Source: Cranoglanis bouderius (lineage: Eukaryota > Chordata > Actinopteri > Siluriformes > Cranoglanididae). Taken from it: a stretch of DNA of 64,000 nucleotides. The translations under genes and the position numbers were made by a program. The notes beneath the pieces were generated by a model. It did not search any database. It was not told the DNA's origin and saw only the letters and a program-made list of their open reading frames with translations. Location: contig CM042540.1 in NCBI GenBank assembly GCA_023630585.1, positions 26,456,269 to 26,520,268 of the forward strand, written 5' to 3'. Below are positions 31,646-43,469 of the stretch, piece after piece (the first letter of the stretch is position 1; the number at the start of each line of letters is the position of its first letter).

Positions 31646-34600
31646 TGTTTGGGAAGGTGCACGCGCCTCAGCTTTTGTCACATTCCGGGTTTCGGCCTGT
31701 CAGATGCTTGGTGATGACATGGCGGCGGTAGGGAGCAGCTCTCTCTCTCTCTCTCTGAGCCGATGGGTTTGATACAGGACACCATGGGAAAGTAAACAGA
31801 AGCGAGTGTTGTGTCATCGAGACACTTGTCTGGCGAGTGAATATGAAAAGCTCTTATGCCTTTTTCTCTCTCGTATTCATGCATGCAGGAATTTCCAAGG
31901 ATGTAGACTTTAATTACTTTCCTAAATGCTCAATGTGAGTTCATTTTTATCTCCCACTTTAAATAAGGCTTCAGCGCAGGGCTCGTACACTACAGCTACT
32001 TGTGTCTGAGTGTTTTTGCGAAAATATGTATCCGTTTTCTATTCGAGTACTTCATTGCTATTCGGCTGGAAAAAGTGCTAATAAGGAAAAGACTGCTTAT
32101 TGAAGAGCTTGTATTATTTTCTTGTTGTTGTTGTTCAAAACGTTTCATCTGGGAAATGTATTATAATAAAATGTATTATAATATTGTATTCATGAAGAAA
32201 TCCTTCAAAAAGATTTGATGGAAAAATCCACCATTCTAAAGAAATTTGCGGAGTCGGATCCAATTGTCGGATCCAGAGTTCTGAAGTATTGGTGTGTCTG
32301 GGACTGTTTTTGTTTTTTGTTTTTTTTAATGCCACTCCCGCTTGCTCCTGAAAGAATTCTGACCAATCCTGCCCACTCCCACATTTATTACTTTTGTTTC
32401 TACTGCCCATGATGTTTTCTAGTGAACTCAGTTGGTTCTTATTCACAAAATATAAACACGTTAGTCATTTAAACCCGCATGACCTGACCAGGGTAAAGTA
32501 CAGTATAGAGGGCTGTAAATACACCACTCGAGACGTGTTAAGCATGAGAGTAAAAATAAAAACACCTGCTTCTACAAATCTTTTGGGTCGGTCTCATAGG
32601 ATTCCCAATGCACGTCGACTCAGAAGTGTACAAAGTCTCTGAAAGCTACATCATTTAATGGTTGTGAACGTTTTGTGGTAAGGGTTGTTTTTATTAGATG
32701 AATTGCAGTTGCAGCGAAAACACTGTTTAGCCAAGTTTTGCATCTTTACATGCTTTGCATCTGGGGCTATGATCTAACCTTCCAAAGAAGCAATTGGTCG
32801 TGTAAAACTCTGCAGAGTGTAAAGATTGCACGAACGCACTTGGAAATACCGAAGCTGGTGTTCCCCTTTCACTCTGCCAGGGAACCTGCCTCTTTAAATA
32901 AATGTAAAGATAACAAGGTGCCACATATTTGCATTGACAAATACAGTAGGCGTTCCTGCACTACTATTGTTATGCCTGAAGAATCTTTGAAGACGATTGT
33001 TGCCCATTTATCCTGACCTTCACTCGCCCGATACACTACAGGACCACCTACAGAATACACCATTGCAAGAAGAAGCAGTGCAGTCGGTGCCTCATGCTGA
33101 CGAGAGTCAACCATTCAAACGAAACGCGTCTTCCCATTCGAACTACAAGTGGCTCTAAATCCTTACGCTATTTCACTGGATGCGTTTCGAGTATGGTCGC
33201 ACTGATTGAAAGAATTTGAGAATAGAGAATATGGGAGGAAACAGCATCCAGCAATTCATCTAAGAGGCAACTCGTTCGTGAAGTAATATCAGTAAAGTAT
33301 AGTATATTTAAATAATTACTTATAGAATTTTGTTTGTTTGTTTGTTTGTTTGTTTTTAAATACTGTAATGTGCTCCCATTCTGTTCTCATTCCCAGGATG
33401 CCAGTTACTCTGGAGTTTGTGACAAATGACTGAAAGCACATAACTCTCAGAATAAATAATTGGATTAGTTAAAAATGCAAAACCAAATCCTGGCACTTTG
33501 CATCATTTTCTATTTTTATTTTATTCATTTATTTATTTATTTTTAGATTTGTTTTGGAAATCCCGCTGTCATCATGGCTTACACCTTACTACTTGATGAT
33601 AGTGTTCCACTTGACAGCTGAGTTATTCTTATTTCTAATGCAAACAAATCTGTTTAAAATGCGATTTTTAGCGCCCTGGTTTACGTCTAAAGCTTTCCGC
33701 TAAGAAGGCATTCGGACAATCTTCTTTATAACCACCCCTTTTTCAACGTGTTTCTTCAAGACATCAAGAGACTATTTTGATGTGACTCTTAGTAATAGAA
33801 AGTGATATTTTGGCCTTATTCTTCTTCCGTGTTTTCCTTCTTCCTCTGTACAGCTCTACTAATTGCTCAGACTCTCTGAATATGATGGTGTATGGAGATG
33901 ACCCGTCAATGTGCACACTGCCAGTGACCTCGAGCGCAAACATCTACCATTACGCCTGCACTTTTAAAGTGATCAATTGCCGAGGAGGAATAACAGAGAT
34001 GTTTGTTTACCAGGTCGCTGGATCCTCACCTGGCGCCGTCATTTGTGACTGAAAACCTGGTCTTTTTCTCACATGCACAGTACGATCATATTGGATTTTG
34101 ACAGCAGCAATTCTTTGAAACGTCAACATTTTCGCTTGCAGGATTGCCGTAGTGCTGCTGCCGAGTTCACAAATGGGTTCAGGAGTCAAGTGCCATCAAG
34201 TACAGTTTTCTTTAGAAATACAGTGACTGAAAGCAGGGAAAGAGGCTACGCTTGACGTGGTCTGATCAAGCCCTACTTTGTGCTCAAATGTCTGTCTGAA
34301 AGAGAAAGCTAATTAATAGTAGCTCAACAGGCAGATATACACAGCAAGCAAGAACACATGCTATTAAATATACCGTATATTTTTCATTCTCTTAAAGACA
34401 TACTGATAAAGGCATATGGTTGATAATTGCTTTTAAGACAAATGTAATTTTCTTTAAATCAGAATGTCAGTTTACTTAAAAGAAGTAAAAGTTGTTTTTT
34501 TTTTTGTTTACTTCAAATTAAATTGTTTCTGCAAACAAGTAGTGAGGAGCTTGGCCTATTTAGAAGGTTTAAGAAAAGTCTCCTAGGTGAAACTTTTTTA

Positions 34601-35190
34601 CATAAAGTTTTATTTTAAAAATGTATTTAAAAAGCTACTTATTCTCAACTCAGACCTTTTCCACTGGGCCCTTTGTGCAACGAAAAAGTCATCAACCCTG
34701 CTGTAGCGTTAACACGAACTGGAATTATAAACCTGAAAGAATCAGAATGAGAGCACACAAGGATCACCACTTTTTAGCAATGTGAAAAAAGCATGCAGTA
34801 TATGATGCTGGAATTAATTTAGTCAGTAGCTCCTGCTTTAACTTTGTTGCACTTAATAAAAAGCTCATCAGGCCCGTATTAGACGTGCTGTGAAATTCTG
34901 TGCATTGGTGGTGTTTTATATGAAGTGACAGATATGCAGTGTGTGAAACGACACTGTAGCAAACTGCTCGATTAGGTCAATGTCAGAGTTTGGCTTGATC
35001 AGACTAGCCATCATTTCATTGTCACAACTAGTTTGCCATGGAGCGTGAAGCAGTAGCCTAGAGGAACAAGTGGCAGGCAGATCATTTTGTGTGTGTGAAT
35101 GTGTCCACACAGTGTCCCCTGGCTGAACCCTGCTATGTTCTCCCTTATGAACTTTAAACCATTAGAAACGTTTCATATTCAACTTCCAGG

Positions 35191-35330
35191 GTAACAGACG
35201 CAATGTCATAAGGAATCGACACACCTTTTGGCTAATCGGAAAGTCACACTCGCGCCACTGGGGCTGAGGAACCTGGATAAAGTGTACAGCAATTCCCAGG
35301 TAGCAGCAGTGCTGACTTCTTGAAATGGTA
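35191..35330 (+). repeat. copy 1 of an unassigned dispersed repeat
   Basis: It shares TCATAAGGAATC..ACACA, AGCAATTCCCAGGTAGCAGC and GCTGACTTCTTG with 37640-37790 in the same orientation and order. The identity is roughly 70 percent by eye. No family name is known to me. Confidence 0.6.
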
Positions 35331-35702
35331 CTTGGAGGGTAATTTCCAGTTTATTGGTCCAGTGTCCATCAAATGGCAACCACTGGGCAGATGTTTGAGG
35401 AGTGGACTGTTCTCAGCACTGCAGTGATGTGGTGTGCTGTGGTATCATGTGGAGGTCAGGCACAGTAGCATTGGTAGAGTATAGTATAGCATGTTGAGTT
35501 GTTTTCAGTGCCACATAACTAAATATCCTTCGTGCCAGGGTAACAAGAGTAGCAAACATTGGTAGAACACAAAATATTGTAGACCATTGATCGGTCAAAC
35601 AGACATCAAGCAAGTCAGACAATCTCCGTTTTGGGAAAAGAAAAAAAAACATGAACCGCCTCCCATTTCACATATTACTGTACTATACACTATGTCAAAA
35701 AC

Positions 35703-35733
<31 letters not shown>

Positions 35734-36200
35734 GTAGTAGTAGTTCAGGGTTTGACTTTATTAATCATGCCATGTCAGATCACTCTGCCAACGAAATGTG
35801 CTTTTACAGACAATAGCTTAACTTGTCCTTGCTCATTTCCTGTTCTTATCCTCTTCCACTCTTTCTGTCCAATGATGGATCAATATTTTTGGTAAGTGGA
35901 ATGTCTCTTAACCCAGAAATGACATTGATTTGTTTAAAAACCCCAACAACATGTCAGTGACACTGCTGTCCTAAGAATGGTCAATCAACCAAATAATATC
36001 TACCCAGCTGTGGTCCTATGATGGTCCCTTTCCTTTAGATGTAGCCAATAAAATGGGTGTAGGTACCAGATAGATGTACTTTTTTAAAAAAGAATGGCAT
36101 TGTATTATTACTGTAAATGTCCATTATCTAAGTTAAAATATTTGCCATCACCACTTTTAAAGCATTACTGGACACTTATGCTTTTCTTTATGTTATGTAG

Positions 36201-36733
36201 GTTCTGTGCTGTTGCAGTTGCGTGATTGTTCTGGTCACACTCCTTTGGACCTGGTCTCCTGTTCGGCGCTGCGTGAGGAGCTCATACGCTGTGCTGAAGA
36301 AGGAGACACAACTCTGGCGGTCCAGCACTCTGAGGTGAGAGACATGGCCTTTGTGGAGACCTGCTCGTGTCTCCTCAGCTGCCTCCTCCTCACCTATTTA
36401 GCGGAGCAGCACATCCCCTCGTATGAAACTGCAGAGCCAGTGCTAGAGCTTAGTCCCTCTACAGCACAGACACTGCTTAACCTGAACCCAGAAACACTAA
36501 GCTCACACTGGGGAGACTCTAGAGCAGGTGCCCTGGCCCATGACCTGAGGACTCTGATGAGTATGGAACAGCATGTGCTGCAGCTGAATCCTGCGTTAAC
36601 ACACTGCCACGGGACACACACCAGTCTTCTCATCCAGCTGCTGAAAGACCTGCAGGCTGAGGGGACTGCTCTGCTCGACGGCAAGCCTGAACTGAGACCA
36701 GCACCAAGCGTTTCCACACTTGCAAAGAGCTAG
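36201..36733 (+). CDS. slf1: slf1 terminal coding exon k (last ankyrin repeat and C-terminal tail)
   Basis: The acceptor is TATGTTATGTAG; the exon enters in phase 1 and ends at TAG 36731-36733. It encodes 177 residues including the split first codon. The peptide begins GSVLLQLRDCSGHTPLDLV, a degenerate last ankyrin repeat, and continues as a helical, leucine-rich tail (SCLLSCLLLTYLAEQHI; HTSLLIQLLKDLQAEG). The tail matches the length and character of the SLF1 C terminus and is not found in TONSL or BARD1. It lies 11.8 kb after exon j. Confidence 0.93.
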
Positions 36734-36811
36734 TTCTCAAATCATTTGTTGATGGGACCAAGGGAAATATCCATAGTCTTTTTGTAACGATTGTAGATAA
36801 AATAGTGTAAA

Positions 36812-36855
<44 letters not shown>

Positions 36856-37120
36856 CATTATGTTATACTTAAGCTAATCTGTTTAAACTAGTCTGTAATT
36901 TCCTCTCTGACCTTGAATGTTTGATGAAACACTTTTTTTTTTTTTTTTAATACAAAATAATAATAATTACACTTTTTTGCACTTTTGCTACATGGGAAAT
37001 GAATAGTGATGCACTTAAGCAACATTAAAACGTTAATCTCTATGTTTGTAAAGTGTACAACAGACTAAGTAAGTGTAAGAGACAACAAGCTGCAATAAAC
37101 ATGGAGATTCCACTAGAGGA
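36734..37120 (+). other. slf1: slf1 3' UTR with candidate polyadenylation signals
   Basis: The region is AT-rich non-coding sequence after the stop. It contains an (ATT)n run at 36811-36854. Candidate signals are ATTAAA at 37024-37029, followed by a GT-rich stretch, and AATAAA at 37094-37099. More AATAAA hexamers occur within the next 400 bases. The true 3' end is inferred, not shown. Confidence 0.5.
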
Positions 37121-37400
37121 TGTGAGCACCTGCTTATTCTCAGAGCAAATCTTTAACTTCAATGAACAGGGATTAGAATAAACACCAGCAAACTGATAAA
37201 GTTCTTGTCCCAGATTTCCAAATTGTCCTACAGCAATAAACACAAGTAGTTGGGGACAACAGCTGCATATGAGTTACTTGATATATAACCATTATTTGTA
37301 TGTATATAATTATATCCGCATCATTATCGAATCGTTATTCGCTACAAGCTATTTGGAACTATCTGCTATCCGTGAACCCCAGATAACCATCAGGGACGGT

Positions 37401-38340
37401 GACCTGGACCCCTTCTTGTGCATGTGCGCGCACGTGTCAAGACCTTCCAAGAAGTAATGGAGTGTGACATTTGACATCGTATTTGCAATAAATCCATGCA
37501 GCTATCTTTTCCCATAACCTTTCCTAGTTCTTGTTGATCCCAAATGACAAAGGACCCTAGTGCTTTTTTGGTGTTCACAGAACCATAGTTACATGCTTTC
37601 TACTTCACCCCTCCTGTCAGGGGCATTGAGAATCACCTGGATAACCTTTGTCATGAGGAATCAAGACACATTAGGACTAACTGGAAAGGTGTTCCAAGAT
37701 GGACACCACACACTGCTGAGGTTGTAGAACTTGAAGAAGGTGTATAGCAATACCCAGATAGCAGCAACGCTGACTTCTTGGAGTAGTATGCCTCTAAGAG
37801 ATGCCCTGTGGCATATCACAATAGTGGTGGGGCATCTAGCCCACCAGTGGGCCAGTCTCTACTTAGCTAAAGGAACCCTCTGTGTCTTCCCTGTGTGGCT
37901 GATGAATAGTCAGTCTGAGGTATACCCTTAAAGGTATCAACTTCTGGAGTGACTGTTCCTCTCCCAGCAGTAAAATGGCTAATGTATTGCTAGTGCGTGA
38001 CACATCTTAAGTTCTCACTAGAATGTCGGCAGACGTGTATTCAGCATCGGGCAGCGCATACCCAGACGTAGTGTTTCATCTGGCGAGACCACCAGCAACG
38101 TGATAGACATAAACAGTGGGCATGTGGCCCAGGCCGACCTGCACGTCACGCCAGGGAGCTTGGACATGGTTGAGCTATCTGTCCAAATCCTTCTTTAAAG
38201 CTCAATAAAATCATTGCGCTGAGGCACAGCGAATTAAGCGATGTGTAAAATGTATACAAGTACTCTGGCCAAGACAGGAGACGTGACTTTGTTGAAGGTC
38301 TCAGCGTACGTGTGCACGTGCACAAGAAGGTGTCCAGGTT
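37401..38340. mobile_element. unassigned element with 54-bp inverted arms
   Basis: Arm 1 (37401-37454, GACCTGGACCCCTTCTTGTG...) and arm 2 (38287-38340) are inverted copies at about 75 percent by eye. Both include an alternating purine-pyrimidine GTGCACGTG-like core. The interior holds copy 2 of the repeat also found at 35191-35330. No long frame is present, so it would be non-autonomous. Confidence 0.45.
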
Positions 38341-38587
38341 ATTCGAGGGCTGAAATAGAATTGTTTTGTCACAAAAAAAAAGAAGAAGTAATTTTTAGTT
38401 CTTACTTGATCAGTCATTCTTAATGTTAATGTCATGATTTTGTACACTGGTATAAAAGAGTACAATGTGAACGTAGTACATGGTTCAGTGTATTGTCTAA
38501 TAACCTATTTGAGGGTTTCAGCAAAAAGGTTTATACTATAAACGTGGTATAAGTTCAACAGAAATGGCCACTCGTTGCAGTTATGAA

Positions 38588-38771
38588 TACATTTACAGCA
38601 TTTGGCAGACGCCCTTATCCAGAGCGACTTACATTTGTTTCATTTATACATCTGAGCAGTTGAGGGCCTTGCTCAAGGGCCCAACAGTGGTGGCTTGGCG
38701 GTGCTGGGATTTGAACTCATGACCTTCCGCTCAGTAGCTCAACGCCTTAACCACTGAGCTACCACTACCAC
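38588..38771 (-). mobile_element. V-SINE, minus strand
   Basis: The minus strand shows A box TAGCTCAGTGG, B box GAGTTCAAATCC and core GTCGCTCTGGATAAGGGCGT. It is a well-preserved copy. It lies between slf1 and mctp1. Confidence 0.85.
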
Positions 38772-39899
38772 ACGTGAACGTGATAGTTCACTTACTTCTC
38801 CATAGTGCAGCTTTTTCTACAGGTGTGGTGTATGAATTTTAGTTCATACACCAGACCCCATACCACGTCCTTCAGTGGGGGACGTTATGTGCTGCCCCAT
38901 GCTACATTTACCCCACAGATATGTCATATCCCACTCATATGATGCTGGACAGAGATAGATCAGATTCATCTGTGTGCCATGTGGAGATCAGGGTTCAGAC
39001 CCTTTCACTCTATTGATCCCATTAAAGCCCTTTGGGTCAAACCCAAAAAAAAAAAAAGCCCGGATCTCCATGAAGAATGGCCCGTTTCCTGACGCTGGCC
39101 TTTTCAACTTATGTTGCGTCTTCCAGAGGTGACGAGAGATTGGTACGGCAGGACAGAACATGGAAGGATTAGAGCTGAACCCGAGACGTGCAAAGATAGC
39201 CTGCACCTGACAGCGCAAGAGCGATGGTAGGTCTCATTAATAACAAACCCTAGTGTTCTTGCCCTCTTTTCTCGTGTAGAGGTAATTATTAGCGTCTGGC
39301 TGTGCTGTTATTTGTAGCGAGGTGCAGTGTGCGATGTTCCGTGCTCATATTGAATAACAGCAGGGATCAGACAGCGGAGGGACGGCCAGACTAATAAATG
39401 ATTAGGGTAGGGGAGCACGGTGGCTCAGAGCACAGGGGAGGCCCCTCTGGCCCCATCGCATGAAACGAGCAGCCCCTCGATCACTCAGTGAGTGGGTGAT
39501 ATGTACATGTTTGCATCAAAGCCTGATTTCTTTGGTAGGAAGCGGAGGCCCAGCTGGAGTCGAGCGCACACACTGCAACTGCAGGGAGCGCGGCAGGACG
39601 ATTAATGGCGGCTGAAGGAATCAGAGATGACCGATTAGACACACATTTTTGCGTTGAGAAACGCCTCGTACATACCTGTATTTTATCCTACTGCAGACCC
39701 ACCGCAAAGAATCAGAGAAACTAACTTCCCTACAACTGAATAGTTGCCCAACACACTGTTGCCTTGTACACCATGTGACCTGTTGGGCTTTGGACCTGAA
39801 ATTACCTCCGACTTTCTTCCCTTTCAATGCACTTTTGAGTCGTGCATCAAAAACATTTCACGCATTCTTTTCCCAATTTCATGACCAACACAAAAGCAA

Positions 39900-42026
39900 G
39901 AGATGATAAAAAATATTTAATAATCTTCATATCTCTTTCTTAAAATGAACAGACATTCATCTGAGGCATTTAATGAAATATTTTAGCAGTGCTCTCCCAT
40001 TCCATCTTTACCTTCAGTAATTCCCACCTCATCCAACCACTGCGAGCTTAGTGATGATGGAACAGGCGCAAATATCTTTAAGGGAAAAGACACATTTAGA
40101 GCTATACATCATAAACATCTTACCATTTACAAGCATATTTTATATATATATATATATGAATTAAAAACAAAACTTAAATAAATAGATTTAAAAATCAGTG
40201 CAAATAAAAGTGCTGTAACCTTTTTTTTTCCCCCTTTTGCCTTTTATGGAAATGTTACATTCTACATTGATAATGTTAAAAAGTTCCACTTTGGTTTTCT
40301 TGCAAACGTAGCATATATGCATTTTGAAAACGGAAAACAGTTTTTGGATGGGAGATGAACAAGCCACACGATACATTTCCTAAACAATTAAAAGAAAGTT
40401 GAACAGCACATACACATTAGGAAAAAAAAAAAAAAAAAACCATCCCTTTCAGCAGTTCACAAACATTTCTTCAAGAGTGGTCCTTTTTTTTTTTAAATGG
40501 AGATCACTTCGGTACCATCAGTGTCTTGGTCAATGGGGAGTGTGTTGTCTTTGTAAGGAAATGCTTTGAAACAAATCAATGGGCTTTCCATATGACAGAT
40601 GTGCTTATAGAAAAGCAGCCATGAGGGAGTGTTTTTTTTTTTTAAACTCTTCATGGATGGACCGAAGCCAAATAGAAGCCTCCTCTGATGGTGCTGTGAT
40701 CTTTCAACACTTGCTCAGCAGAGATCCCTCAGGAGGTTCCCTACAGGCCGAGCCGTGACCTCTCACTCAACCGAATGGATGAAGGAGAGGAAAAAGCATG
40801 GCGTGCCAAATTCGGAAAGGGATGATGGGAAAAGGTTCAGAAAAAAGGGCATGCTACGCCCTCTTGGTCCTCTTCTCTCCACAGCAACGGTGGTAAACTC
40901 CTGCCCTGCGCCGCACCCCTGCCAAGTCCCTGAAGCAGCTTGTCACACGCTATTGACATTTTCAAGAAAGCTATTCCCTACAATGAAGAAAAGCTGCCGT
41001 CTAAGTTTGGCTGCCTGTCATCGTTTTTTGGAAACCGAATCTACAGTAAACAGTGGAAAAGAGATGCCTTTGTAACTTGATTAGCACGCCGCTCACCCGC
41101 TACACACCCTCCATTCTGCCCACCCACAGTGACATCCATATTAGCAGGGTGGCACCTCGTGGCGACCCGGGCACACTACAGCGTGGCTCGAGAGAGGCAG
41201 GGAAAAGATTTAGTGTGGGCTAGTGTTCAGTAACCAAAATGGATTTTGTCACCAAAACTAATATGCCTCCTGTAAACATGCCAGTCTTTTTTCTTTTTTT
41301 TTTTACCGCAAATAAACCAAGCATGCATCATTCATCCCCTTAAAATAGCCTGATTACCTAAAACAAATATCCCAGTTGAATAAATACCGGCTCTTGGGCC
41401 AGGCAGTTGTTGTTGTTTTTTTCGCCCCCAAAAAAACACTTTACTTACAGCTATAAATCGAACTGTAAAGAGGCTTAGCTGACAACTCTAATAACTGCTC
41501 TGGAGGACGTCGGGTTTCAGCACACAACCTCACCACATTGTGGAAATTACAGGGTGCAAACTGCAACCTAACCATCATATTTCCCCTCCAAGATAGAGAC
41601 GTGATGTGCCACTGCGGCTGGCGGTATTATCAGCTGATCCTGCTATTTGTGGCTGAAGCCATTCCCTGTCTCTGGTCTCCCTCTGCTGTGCTGGAAGGAC
41701 ACCTTGGCTTTTAGAGCCATCTGCCTGATGCCAGCCAGTGACAAATAGCTCCTGCCGTACGACTCTAAAAGGGGTCAAGAGTTTTTCACACTCTCCTCTG
41801 CACTAAAAGTAAACAAGTATGGCGGAAACCCTCATGGCAATAATTAAAAGTGCTCCTCTGTTTTCACATTCTCCATTTGTGCTCCTCTGTCAAGAAACAG
41901 AGGATTAGAGAGAGAGCAAGCGAGAGAGAGAGCGAGAGAGCGAGAGAGAGGAAGAACACCTAGCCGGTCCAAATCAGTGCAGGTCCTTGGCATGCTAAGT
42001 CTGAGTCCATGGGATAAGGAAGAGAG
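39900..42026 (-). other. mctp1: probable mctp1 3' UTR
   Basis: The sequence downstream of the mctp1 stop has little recognisable repeat sequence for about 2 kb apart from poly-A/T runs and a short (AT)n. ATTAAA hexamers on the minus strand at about 39969-39974 and 39917-39922 are candidate polyadenylation signals. The end point is a guess, since no AATAAA was found on this strand in the interval. Confidence 0.35.
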
Positions 42027-42098
42027 CTATCCTGGGTTATTTTTCTTTCTCTTGTTTGGGCTGTGATTTGGATCCAGTTTCAGCACTCGGTACTGCAC
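42027..42098 (-). CDS. mctp1: mctp1 terminal coding exon (KRKKNNPG C terminus)
   Basis: The minus-strand reading is 23 residues and TAG: VQYRVLKLDPNHSPNKRKK and then NNPG. It matches the characteristic basic end of vertebrate MCTP1 (QYxELKPDPSHSPxKRKKN). It enters in phase 0, continuing PSDVQV of the previous exon. The acceptor is ...(TG)18 TTTT AACAG, an unusual layout discussed in the findings. The stop is at 42029-42027. Confidence 0.92.
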   Translation of the reverse strand: MQYRVLKLDPNHSPNKRKKNNPG

Positions 42099-42103
42099 CT
42101 GTT

Positions 42104-42143
<40 letters not shown>
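42099..42143 (-). promoter_or_regulatory. mctp1 terminal-exon acceptor with (TG)18-T4-AACAG
   Basis: Read on the minus strand, 18 TG units (42143-42108) are followed by TTTT, AAC and AG directly before the exon. There is no other pyrimidine tract. TG-rich RNA of this kind binds TDP-43 and CELF proteins (known), and the layout resembles the CFTR exon 9 acceptor. Confidence 0.8.
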
Positions 42144-42146
<3 letters not shown>

Positions 42147-42845
42147 TCAGGTGGGCAGTGTTAAGAATGCATTGATATTGGGGCTGTGTGGGTGAGAAGC
42201 TTCTGAAAAGCAAACAGCACTGAGGTCAGGGTGATGGGAAACAGCATCCAAGAGCTTCTTCCACTAGCTTTCCTCTCGTACCTAAAATTTCCTATGCTGA
42301 GCATTACTAGCGATGCCATTTCATTTTTGTGTGTTTCTTAGCCATGAAATCTTCAAAGTGTTTTTACATGTTAGTCGCATAACCAGACACAAACAGCACC
42401 GTTATAATCCAGAGAGATGGAGCAAATCACGCTGGAGTTACTATACAAGCTCTGAATCAAAGGGGTCGGGGAGAGGGCGCGTTCAAGATTTCCTCGCCAG
42501 CTTACATTTTCCATGGTCGAAATTTCAGTTTAATCTCCTCTGTTTGCCTGCAGGGCTGGCGACACTGAATCAGCCTTAATCCACATATTGTGCAACCTTT
42601 TTCGCTCAAATCCCCTTTAATCAACGGACACAGGAAAGATAGGTTACTTCATTAGGCACGGATCCTCTGCAAACGGATGGGGAAAACTAAAAGTCTGTCT
42701 TGTGTTGAGAAAGCAGAATGGTTTCAGGGGCTGGGGAACATCTGACTTAACCTGGCTGTGGCAGGAGGCTGGGGACTGACAATGAACTGTCGCTAGACCT
42801 CTCCCATCAGCCAGACCTGCCTGGGCCTGATTTTCTAGAGCATGA

Positions 42846-43083
42846 GGTGGGAATACACCTCAATCGTCGCAGGGCACCATTCACACACCTAGTCACATAC
42901 TTATTCACACCTAGGGGCAAATTAGCACAGCCCATTCACCTGCTGGCATGTTTTTGAGAGATGGGAGAAAACCAGAGAACCTGGAGGAAACCAACACGGA
43001 CACAACGGGAACATGCCAAACTCCATGACCCTTTTCGGAGTTGAGAGGTGGCAATGCTAACCTCTGTGCCACTGTTGGGGCAA
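42846..43083 (-). mobile_element. degenerate copy of a CATCCATTTTCCATACC-type SINE
   Basis: The words AGGGCACCATTCACACACCT, GAGAAAACCAGAGAACCTGG and GAACATGCCAAACTC correspond in order to the better copy at 43161-43469. The tRNA-like head is worn. Confidence 0.5.
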
Positions 43084-43160
43084 TACAGTAATATTTATGT
43101 GCAGATTTTACTTTGTTGGAAACGCATAACCACAAATTAGGAGCTGAATTTACAAATACC

Positions 43161-43469
43161 TCCATCCATCCATTTTCCATACCACTTATCCTTCAGCAGG
43201 GAGCCTGGAGCCTATCCCAGGGAACTTGGGGCACAAGGCAGGGGACACGGTGCCAACCCAACTGCACATACATTCACTACCGACAATTTTGGAAATGCCA
43301 TTCAGCCTACAATGCATGTCTTTGGGGGAGGAAACCAGAGTACCTGGGGGAAACCCCCCAAAGCACAGGGAGAACATGCAAGCTCTGTGCACACAGGGTA
43401 GAGACAGGATTCAAACCCCCAACCCCAGTGGTGCCAGGCAGACATGCTAACCACTAAGCCACCGTGCCC
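43161..43469 (-). mobile_element. tRNA-derived SINE (CATCCATTTTCCATACC type)
   Basis: On the minus strand it starts GGGCACGGTGGCTTAGTGGT (A box) and GGGTTTGAATCCTGT (B box). It then runs through TGCATTGTAGGCTGAATGGC to GGAAAATGGATGGATGGA. It is a very common fish repeat. It is next to a second, older copy. Confidence 0.75.

Larger units (their letters stand above)
24440..36200 (+). other. slf1 intron j-k (11.8 kb)
   Basis: This is the largest slf1 intron in the window. Its recognisable contents are a repeat end fragment (25196-25599), TA, CA and TG microsatellites (many in 30.5-31.7 kb), a degenerate V-SINE (28985-29141), a LINE/SINE-type tail (29995-30075) and one copy of an unassigned repeat (35191-35330). 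The stretches 25600-27380, 27440-28420, 31650-33800 and 34260-35190 show no gene I can support. Confidence 0.55.
49..36733 (+). other. slf1: slf1 gene, 3' part (11 coding exons)
   Basis: This is the gene-level entry for the C-terminal half of SLF1. Eleven exons with AG/GT borders and matching phases join into one open frame of 628 codons including the TAG stop. SLF1 acts in the nucleus. Its N-terminal BRCT domains bind RAD18 at damaged chromatin, and it works with SLF2 to recruit the SMC5/6 complex (known for the family). Here one sees an alpha-helical middle region, an ankyrin domain beginning with GETLLHRAC and GWTPLHEACN, and a helical C-terminal tail. The human protein is about 1058 residues, so roughly 40 percent, including the BRCT part, lies upstream of base 1. 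TONSL and BARD1 have similar ankyrin domains, but the long tail and the mctp1 neighbour favour SLF1. Confidence 0.9.
37121..39899. other. slf1-mctp1 intergenic region
   Basis: It is the convergent space between the two 3' UTRs. It contains an inverted-repeat element (37401-38340) and a V-SINE (38588-38771). The part 38780-39899 holds no recognisable gene; 39240-39660 has the even base composition of a possible conserved element. Confidence 0.5.

Noticed and set aside
36394..36717. 107-residue frame on the minus strand
   Set aside because: It is the shadow of slf1 exon k, whose plus-strand frame fits SLF1 and the upstream splice phases.
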